Assembly: GCA_026001245.1 (NCBI GenBank)
Contig: BNZR01000050.1
Coordinates: 1 to 10,012, forward strand
DNA from: Clostridia bacterium
GTDB taxonomy: Bacteria; Bacillota_A; Clostridia; Oscillospirales; UBA929
Direction: 5' to 3'
DNA length: 10,012 bases
The translations under genes and the position numbers were made by a program. The notes beneath the pieces were generated by a model. It saw nothing but the letters and a program-made list of their open reading frames with translations, ran no database searches and was not told the DNA's origin. Each line of letters opens with the position of its first letter. The first letter of the stretch is position 1. Shown here piece after piece: positions 5,364 through 10,012 of this stretch.

Positions 5364-7988
5364 CTATCTGGGATAGTTCACAGCCGCTTGCGCCGCGGCC
5401 AGTCTGGCGATCGGCACGCGGAACGGGGAACAGCTTACATAGTTCAGCCCCGCTTTGTGGAAGAATTCCACGCTTGACGGGTCGCCGCCATGCTCGCCGC
5501 ATACGCCCAGCTTGATGTCAGGCCGCGTCTGCCGCCCCAACTTCACGGCCAGCTCAACCAGCTTGCCAACGCCGTGCTGGTCAAAACGCGCAAACGGGTC
5601 AGACTCGAAAATCTTCTTGTCGTAGTAGTGCTGTAGGAACGCGCCGCTGTCGTCGCGGCTGAACCCGTAGGTCATCTGCGTCAGGTCGTTGGTGCCGAAG
5701 CTGAAGAACTGCGCGTCCTGCGCGATTTCGTCCGCAATCAGCGCGGCGCGGGGGATTTCGATCATCGTGCCAACGTAGTATTTAAGCTCAACGCCCGCCG
5801 CCTTGATAACCGCGTCCGCCGTCTTGACGATAACGCTCTTGACAAACTGCAACTCCTTGGTGTCGCCCACCAGCGGAATCATGATTTCAGGCACAACGGC
5901 CAGCTTGCCCTTTTTGTTGACGTTAATCGCCGCCTCGATGATGGCGCGTGTCTGCATTTCGGCGATTTCGGGATAGCTTACGGCCAAGCGGCAACCGCGA
6001 TGACCCATCATCGGGTTGAACTCGTGCAGGCTCTCGACCGTGGCGTTCAGCTTTTCGTAGGTCAAGCCCATCTCCTTAGCCAACGCCTCGATGTCCTCCT
6101 TGGCGTGGGGCAGGAACTCATGCAACGGCGGGTCAAGCAGACGAATCGTGACGGGGCGGCCGGCCATGGCCTCGAAAATCCCCTCAAAGTCGCCCCTCTG
6201 CATGGGCAGAAGTTTGTCCAAAGCCTTGCGGCGGGTGGCTTCGTCGTCGGCCACAATCATCTCACGAATCGCGGGGATACGGTCGGCCTCGAAGAACATA
6301 TGCTCGGTACGGGTCAGGCCGATACCCTCCGCGCCGAACTCAACGGCTTTAAGCGCGTCCTTGGGCGAGTCGGCGTTGGTGCGAACCTGCAACACGCGAA
6401 GCTCGTCAACCCATTTCATAAAGGTGTCAAAATCGCCGGAGATTTTGGCCTCCTCGGTGTCGATTTTGCCGATATACACGTTGCCCGTACTGCCATCGAT
6501 AGACACCCAGTCGCCGTGCTTGACAGCCACGCCCGCGATAGTCGCGGAGTTGGCCTCTTCGTTCACAACGACTTCCTTACAGCCCGCCACGCAACATGTT
6601 CCCATGCCGCGAGCAACAACCGCCGCGTGGGAGGTCATGCCGCCGATAGCGGTAAGGATGCCCTGCGCGGCCACCATGCCCTCGATGTCTTCGGGCGTGG
6701 TTTCGCGGCGTACCAACAATACGGGGCCCGACGGGGCTTCCTTAACGGCGGCCTCCGGGGTAAACACAGCGCGGCCGCATGCCGCACCGGGGGACGCGGG
6801 CAGACCTTTAGCCGCAACCTTCGCGGCTTTCAGCGCGGACGGCACGAACTGCGGGTGAAGCAATGCGTCAAGGTTGCGCGGCTCGACCTTAAGCACGGCC
6901 TCCTTGGGGGTCAGCAGACCCTCGGCCACCAAGTCCACGGCCACTTTAAGCGCGGCCTGCGGTGTGCGCTTGCCGTTACGCGTCTGCAACATGTACAGCG
7001 TACCCTCTTCGATGGTAAACTCCATGTCCTGCATGTCTCTGTAGTGGTTTTCAAGCTTGTTGGCGATTTCTACGAACTGCTTGTAAACCGCCGGGTTTTC
7101 GTTGGCCAGCTGGTCGATGGTCTCCGGTGTGCGGATACCGGCCACAACGTCCTCGCCCTGCGCGTTCATAAGGAACTCGCCGTACAGCTTTTTCTCGCCT
7201 GTGGAGGGGTTGCGGGTAAAGGCCACGCCCGTGCCGCTGGTGTTGCCCGTATTGCCGAACACCATGCTTTGCACGTTGACGGCGGTACCCCACGAGCCGG
7301 GAATGTCGTTCATGCGGCGGTAGGATATGGCGCGGGGGTTGTTCCAAGAGCGGAACACGGCCTTAACGGCCTCGATAAGCTGGGTCTTGGGATCCGTGGG
7401 GAACTCCACGCCCTGCTCTTCCTTGTAAAGCTTTTTGAACAGCGCCACAAGGCCTTTAAGGTCGGCGGCGGTCAGATCCAAGTCCTGCTCAACGCCCTTT
7501 TCTTTCTTAACGCCCTCGATAATGCGCTCGTATTTCTCCTTTTTCTGCTCCATAACCACGTCGGAGAACATTTGGATAAAGCGGCGGTACGAGTCGTAGA
7601 CCATGCGCTCGTTGTTGGTCTTTTTGATCATCGCGTCGGCCACGTCGTCGTTCAGCCCCAGGTTAAGGATTGTATCCATCATGCCCGGCATAGACGCACG
7701 CGACCCGGAGCGGACGGACACAAGCAACGGGTTTGCGGTATCGCCGAATTTTTTGCCCGTGATACCCTCTAGCTTAACCAAGTATTCCTGGATCTGCGCC
7801 TCGATTTCGGCGGAAATCTTCTCGCCGTCGTCATAGTACTTGGTGCAGGCCTCGGTGCTGATAACAAAGCCCTGCGGCACGGGCATACCCAGCTGGGTCA
7901 TTTCGGCCAGGTTCGCGCCCTTGCCGCCCAACAGCTCGCGCTGAGAGCCGTTCCCCTCGGAAAACAGGTAGACATACTTTTTGCTCAT
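5364..7988 (-). CDS. ppdK: Pyruvate, phosphate dikinase
   Basis: An 874-residue, full-length PPDK that interconverts pyruvate, ATP and phosphate with PEP, AMP and pyrophosphate in the cytoplasm. In anaerobes it works in glycolysis or in PEP formation. The N-terminal ATP-grasp region opens with GGKGANLAEMTQLGMPVPQG (22-41). The swivelling phosphohistidine domain has GGMTSHAAVVARG with the catalytic His at 454. The C-terminal TIM-barrel PEP/pyruvate domain has FGTNDLTQMTYGFSRDD and GVCGEHGGDPSS with the catalytic Cys at 830. These positions sit one residue from those of the Clostridium symbiosum enzyme (H455, C831). The ATG has GAGGAGGT upstream. It has its own promoter (8024-8052) and terminator (5321-5358), so it is probably a single-gene unit. 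No PPDK regulatory-protein gene is nearby. Nothing appears damaged. Confidence 0.98.
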   Translation of the reverse strand: MSKKYVYLFSEGNGSQRELLGGKGANLAEMTQLGMPVPQGFVISTEACTKYYDDGEKISAEIEAQIQEYLVKLEGITGKKFGDTANPLLVSVRSGSRASMPGMMDTILNLGLNDDVADAMIKKTNNERMVYDSYRRFIQMFSDVVMEQKKEKYERIIEGVKKEKGVEQDLDLTAADLKGLVALFKKLYKEEQGVEFPTDPKTQLIEAVKAVFRSWNNPRAISYRRMNDIPGSWGTAVNVQSMVFGNTGNTSGTGVAFTRNPSTGEKKLYGEFLMNAQGEDVVAGIRTPETIDQLANENPAVYKQFVEIANKLENHYRDMQDMEFTIEEGTLYMLQTRNGKRTPQAALKVAVDLVAEGLLTPKEAVLKVEPRNLDALLHPQFVPSALKAAKVAAKGLPASPGAACGRAVFTPEAAVKEAPSGPVLLVRRETTPEDIEGMVAAQGILTAIGGMTSHAAVVARGMGTCCVAGCKEVVVNEEANSATIAGVAVKHGDWVSIDGSTGNVYIGKIDTEEAKISGDFDTFMKWVDELRVLQVRTNADSPKDALKAVEFGAEGIGLTRTEHMFFEADRIPAIREMIVADDEATRRKALDKLLPMQRGDFEGIFEAMAGRPVTIRLLDPPLHEFLPHAKEDIEALAKEMGLTYEKLNATVESLHEFNPMMGHRGCRLAVSYPEIAEMQTRAIIEAAINVNKKGKLAVVPEIMIPLVGDTKELQFVKSVIVKTADAVIKAAGVELKYYVGTMIEIPRAALIADEIAQDAQFFSFGTNDLTQMTYGFSRDDSGAFLQHYYDKKIFESDPFARFDQHGVGKLVELAVKLGRQTRPDIKLGVCGEHGGDPSSVEFFHKAGLNYVSCSPFRVPIARLAAAQAAVNYPR

Positions 7989-8023
7989 TAAAAAATTACC
8001 TCCTCATATTTGTCCTGTCTATT

Positions 8024-8052
8024 AGTTTATCATATACCGCCAAAAAAGACAA
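8024..8052 (-). promoter_or_regulatory. Likely ppdK promoter
   Basis: The minus strand shows TTGTCT (8052-8047), 17 bases, then TAAACT (8029-8024). It is less perfect than the other promoters here, but spacing and position suit a start about 30 bases before the ppdK ATG. An overlapping TATGAT lies within the spacer at the wrong distance from this -35. Confidence 0.5.
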
Positions 8053-8093
8053 GTCTTAACTGTTAATTTTTCTTGGAAAGGTTTTTGGCAAAC

Positions 8094-8122
8094 AAAAAAG
8101 CCCTTGACAGCTTCGTCAAGGC
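8094..8122 (-). terminator. Terminator of the small toxin mRNA
   Basis: On the minus strand CCTTGAC (8121-8115), a 6-base loop and GTCAAGG (8108-8102) form a perfect 7-bp stem followed after two bases by six T (8099-8094). It would end the transcript that carries the 27-residue peptide. The left arm contains most of the -35 box of the opposing plus-strand promoter, so terminator and promoter share bases. Confidence 0.8.
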
Positions 8123-8132
8123 ATGGTATAAT
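8104..8132 (+). promoter_or_regulatory. Consensus promoter of the antisense RNA
   Basis: TTGACA at 8104-8109, 17 bases, TATAAT at 8127-8132: a perfect sigma-70-type promoter on the plus strand. Start expected near 8139. No open frame with a ribosome binding site follows, so the product is most likely a non-coding RNA directed against the minus-strand peptide gene. Confidence 0.85.
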
Positions 8133-8138
8133 GAACAC

Positions 8139-8228
8139 ATAAATGGTGTTAACGCCGAACGGCGTCCCCACCCGCTTGCAACCTATGTAGTCGCTACTTT
8201 GTTAGGGTGGGCGACTACATTGCTTTTG
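8139..8228 (+). ncRNA. Candidate antisense RNA antitoxin
   Basis: A transcript of about 90 bases predicted from the consensus promoter at 8104-8132. It contains a hairpin ACGCC-GAAC-GGCGT (8152-8165) and a strong stem ATGTAGTCGC (8185-8194) with GCGACTACAT (8211-8220), followed by TGCTTTT, which could serve as its terminator. CCCACCC (8167-8173) is also complementary to GGGTGGG (8205-8211), giving a possible pseudoknot with the long stem. The RNA is fully complementary to the 3' untranslated region and last few codons of the minus-strand peptide gene. This is the arrangement of type I antitoxins such as RatA and SR4. The ends are estimates; the T-tract is short, so read-through forms are possible. 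Confidence 0.6.
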
Positions 8229-8298
8229 GGGCTATGTGAACGAGTAGCCATAGAACAAACGCGAAGGCCGCTACGTATTTCCATAGTTTTCTTCCCAC
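8215..8298 (-). CDS. 27-residue hydrophobic peptide, candidate type I toxin
   Basis: A small open frame too short for usual gene finders. The peptide has a basic front (R3, K4, K7), a single membrane helix (VAAFAFVLWLLV at residues 9-20) and a short tail with P24 and K25, ending in Met before TAG. This is the classic size and shape of type I toxins that insert in the membrane. The GTG start lies 9 bases after AGGAGG inside AAAGGAGGTG, an almost perfect match to the 16S tail. A perfect consensus promoter (8390-8418), a 5' hairpin, a terminator (8094-8122) and a convergent antisense RNA complete the locus. An overlapping frame on the same strand is longer but has no well-placed start and is not hydrophobic. 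I do not recognise a named family; Fst-, TxpA/BsrG- and holin-like toxins share the architecture only. Toxicity is inference. Confidence 0.65.
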   Translation of the reverse strand: MGRKLWKYVAAFAFVLWLLVHIAPKAM

Positions 8299-8311
8299 CA
8301 GCAACCACCTC

Positions 8312-8385
8312 CTTTCCCTGAATCGCTCCAAGGAAAAGCGGGTGACGAACCGTCCGACTGCGGCAACCCCATGGCAAAGCCGCAG
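8312..8385 (-). promoter_or_regulatory. Structured 5' leader of the toxin mRNA with partial RBS sequestration
   Basis: On the minus strand the leader begins with GCCGC arms of an inverted repeat (8379-8385 with 8358-8364, 7 bp), placing a hairpin at the extreme 5' end. Just before the start codon CTTTTCC (8338-8332) can pair with GGGAAAG (8318-8312), including one G:U pair, leaving a 13-base loop and covering the front of the AAAGGAGG site. Such sequestration is common in type I toxin messages and limits translation until the RNA is processed. The pairing is seen; the effect is inferred. Confidence 0.5.
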
Positions 8386-8389
8386 GAGT

Positions 8390-8418
8390 ATTATAGCATA
8401 AGCCCCGAATTATGTCAA
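8390..8418 (-). promoter_or_regulatory. Consensus promoter of the toxin gene
   Basis: Minus strand TTGACA (8418-8413), 17 bases, TATAAT (8395-8390): a perfect consensus. Start expected near 8383, giving a leader of about 85 bases before the GTG at 8298. It is divergent from the permease promoter, with only 27 bases between the two -35 boxes. Confidence 0.85.
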
Positions 8419-8445
8419 GACGCAAAAAATATCCCGGCACAACTA

Positions 8446-8474
8446 TTGACACTTGCCCCAAACTATGTTACACT
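8446..8474 (+). promoter_or_regulatory. Promoter of the AEC permease gene
   Basis: Plus strand TTGACA (8446-8451), 17 bases, TACACT (8469-8474). Start expected near 8481, about 25 bases before the TTG chosen for the permease. This rules out the upstream in-frame ATG at 8371 as the normal start. Confidence 0.75.
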
Positions 8475-8505
8475 ATCCGTGACGAATGACAGACGGGGTG
8501 GTTGC

Positions 8506-9456
8506 TTGGCCGTGTTTCAGGCTTTAGGCGGTGTGGCCTCCATATTCCTTATCGTAATAGTGGGGTTTGTCGCGGCTAAAACCGGCCGATTCCACCGTGA
8601 TTTAGAAGGAGGGCTTGCCAAGCTCTCCTCCGCCTATGCCATCCCCGCGCTGATTTTCCACAATACCGTTACGCGCCTGTCCCCCGCGTTCCTCTCCGAA
8701 AACCTAGGCGTGTTCGTATTCCTGCCCTTCGGCACGATACTACTCGGCTACGGGCTGGCGCGATTTTTAGGCTCGGCAACCCGACTTCCCGCCGAACAGC
8801 GCGGCCCTATGAGCGCGTTGTTCTCGATGTCCAACGTGGTGTTCATCGGCGTACCCGTCTGCTCCGCCGTATTCGGCAGTTGGGCGACCCCTTACGTTAT
8901 CTCATATTTACCCGCAAATACCATACTTTTTTGGACAATCGGCAATCTTGGCATGATGCGCGGTCGGCGTTTAAGCGGCCGTCAGATGCTGGCCAATGTG
9001 TTCTCGCCGCCGCTTTTGGCGTTTATCGCGGGTATGCCCTTCGTGTTTTTTGATTGGCCGCTTCCCGGCTTTGTGGTGGATTCCGTGGGGCTGTTGGGCG
9101 GCATGGGTACGCCCGCCGCGCTATTAACGGTGGGCGGCGTTTTGTCCCGCGCCGACAGACAGCTGTGGAAGCTATCAAAATTCGTGGGTCTCACGCTTAT
9201 TGGCCGCTCGCTGGTAATGCCGCTGATGATGTTCGCGGCCTGCCGACTAACGGGTGCGCCGCCGCAGGTCACCTTGGTGTACACCACAATATCCTGTATG
9301 CCCGTGATGAGCCAGGCCGTTTTGCAGGCGCGAAAATTAGAGGCCAGCGCGGAACAAGTGGCGCACGCGTTCGCGGTAACCACGCTGTGTACTATGGTAT
9401 GCGTACCCATAGTCGTAACTTTATTGCGGATAGGGGTGCCATATGCCGTCAGCTAA
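8506..9456 (+). CDS. AEC (auxin efflux carrier) family permease
   Basis: A 316-residue inner-membrane transporter with about ten hydrophobic segments, the usual length for AEC proteins. The first helix (GGVASIFLIVIVGFVAAKTG) is followed by the family's conserved core: the SNVVFIGVPV segment, VFGSWATPY and then PANTILFWTIGNLG, whose Asn and Gly residues mark the two crossover regions. Bacterial members move malate, other organic acids or amino-acid-like anions; the substrate cannot be told here. An in-frame ATG at 8371 would lengthen the protein by 45 residues, but it lies upstream of the promoter at 8446-8474. GGGGTG precedes the TTG at 8506 with suitable spacing; GTG at 8512 is an alternative. 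The last 14 bases overlap the RadC-like gene, suggesting a two-gene operon. Confidence 0.85.
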   Translation: MAVFQALGGVASIFLIVIVGFVAAKTGRFHRDLEGGLAKLSSAYAIPALIFHNTVTRLSPAFLSENLGVFVFLPFGTILLGYGLARFLGSATRLPAEQRGPMSALFSMSNVVFIGVPVCSAVFGSWATPYVISYLPANTILFWTIGNLGMMRGRRLSGRQMLANVFSPPLLAFIAGMPFVFFDWPLPGFVVDSVGLLGGMGTPAALLTVGGVLSRADRQLWKLSKFVGLTLIGRSLVMPLMMFAACRLTGAPPQVTLVYTTISCMPVMSQAVLQARKLEASAEQVAHAFAVTTLCTMVCVPIVVTLLRIGVPYAVS

Positions 9457-10012
9457 CAATCCCCACGCGGGTCACCGCAAGAGATTGAAAGAGCATTTCC
9501 GGGCGACGGGCTTTAAGGATTGGCCGCCGGAGCGCGTGTTGGAGTTTATATTATTCTTTGGCCGTCCCCGCGTGGACGTAGCCCCCATGGCGCGTAATCT
9601 TATCGCCCGCTACAACGACGTGCGCACGGCGGTAAACGCCCCGCTGAACGAACTGCTTAAAATCGAGGATTTAGACCAAAACTCCGCGTTTTTGCTGCAC
9701 GCCTTGTCCGAACTGCGCCGCTATCTTGAGGATTGCGCGTTCAGCCAAGCAAAGCTGGACACGGCGCAGGCGCAGATAGACCATCTGCGCCCCTATTTCA
9801 GTCAATTGCGCCACGAGGCCGTATATCTTCTGTGCCTTGATGGCCGCCGCCGCTCGCTGGGCGTGCGCGAGATAGCACGCGGCTCCTCGCGGCAGGTTAA
9901 GATAAACATCAAGGCCGCGACACGCGCCGCCGTGGGCGCGGAGGCCGACTGCGTTGTCATGGCGCACAACCATTTGACGGGCGTACACCGCCCCAGCGCC
10001 GCCGACTTTGCA
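9443..10012 (+). CDS. RadC/JAB-domain protein (partial, runs off the right edge)
   Basis: 190 codons without a stop, cut by the window end. The N-terminal part (PHAGHRKRLKEHF, then RVLEFILFFGRPRVDVAPMA) and the helix-hairpin-helix-like stretch NELLKIEDLDQNSAFLL match RadC-family proteins. The JAB/MPN domain begins near 120. The JAMM metal-site residues are present: Glu125, His175 and His177 of HNH, Ser185 and Asp188 with correct spacing, so a metallo-hydrolase fold is likely intact. The loop reads HNHLTG rather than the usual HNHPSG. Despite the name, a repair role for RadC proteins is doubtful and the true substrate is unknown. The ATG overlaps the permease stop by 14 bases and has AGGGG placed 6 bases upstream, implying translation coupled to the permease. 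Related short JAB proteins also occur on mobile elements, but nothing mobile is seen here. Confidence 0.85.
   Translation, partial: MPSANNPHAGHRKRLKEHFRATGFKDWPPERVLEFILFFGRPRVDVAPMARNLIARYNDVRTAVNAPLNELLKIEDLDQNSAFLLHALSELRRYLEDCAFSQAKLDTAQAQIDHLRPYFSQLRHEAVYLLCLDGRRRSLGVREIARGSSRQVKINIKAATRAAVGAEADCVVMAHNHLTGVHRPSAADFA

Noticed and set aside
6000..7772. Long plus-strand open frame (590 residues) opposite ppdK
   Set aside because: It is antisense to a fully conserved ppdK, is rich in His, Arg, Gly and Val without any recognisable domain, and has no convincing ribosome binding site. It is a by-product of codon bias on the other strand.
8185..8220. CRISPR-like or mobile-element repeat in the 8140-8230 inverted repeats
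   Set aside because: There is one inverted repeat unit only, with no direct repeats, spacers, transposase or target duplication; it fits an RNA hairpin.
8073..8321. 82-codon plus-strand frame across the antisense RNA
   Set aside because: It begins upstream of the antisense promoter, has no ribosome binding site, and runs through the inverted repeats; no internal start is well placed.
8183..8461. 92-codon minus-strand frame overlapping the small toxin
   Set aside because: Its ATG lies upstream of the toxin promoter, its sequence has no family features, and the internal ATG at the toxin region is too far from the AGGAGG site. The 27-residue frame fits the signals better.
8371..8505. Extended N-terminus for the AEC permease from the ATG at 8371
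   Set aside because: This part covers the toxin promoter and the permease's own promoter, has no ribosome binding site, and is absent from typical AEC proteins; TTG 8506 gives normal length.

Overview
The window looks like chromosomal DNA of a Gram-positive, Clostridia-like bacterium (inference). The signs are moderately high GC, strong AGGAGG-type ribosome binding sites, frequent GTG/TTG starts, near-consensus sigma-70-type promoters with 17-base spacers, a clostridial-type pyruvate phosphate dikinase, an AEC permease and a RadC-family gene. A species cannot be named from the sequence alone.

Layout. The left three quarters are coded on the minus strand; read in that direction, from right to left, the order is as follows. 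ppdK (7988-5364) has its own promoter and terminator. An AraC-type regulator with a GyrI-like effector domain (5237-4398) ends in an almost identical copy of the ppdK terminator. A GT4-type glycosyltransferase (4276-3062) has its own promoter. Next is an apparent operon from a near-consensus promoter at 3031-3059: a tandem-SIS sugar isomerase-like protein (2994-1954), a PilX-like single-pass exported protein (1954-659), a BrnT-family toxin (646-380) and a short, apparently truncated antitoxin (399-214). To its left, 116-145 carries a strong minus-strand promoter with an AT-rich upstream element. Its leader runs off the window edge and may belong to an rRNA operon.

The stretch between ppdK and the permease (7989-8505) holds no ordinary gene but is dense in signals. 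I read it as a compact type I toxin-antitoxin locus. A perfect TTGACA-17-TATAAT promoter on the minus strand drives an mRNA with a 5'-terminal hairpin, a partly sequestered perfect ribosome binding site and a 27-residue membrane-spanning peptide (8298-8215), ending in a terminator at 8094-8122. A second perfect TTGACA-17-TATAAT promoter on the plus strand, with its -35 inside that terminator hairpin, drives a short convergent antisense RNA (about 8139-8228) over the 3' end of the peptide mRNA. This is the most interesting element here.

The right end is coded on the plus strand: an AEC-family permease (8506-9456) with its own promoter, overlapped by 14 bases by a RadC/JAB-domain gene that runs off the right edge.

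Several starts given here are shorter than the longest open frame, because ribosome binding sites and promoters place the start downstream (SIS protein, AraC regulator, AEC permease).
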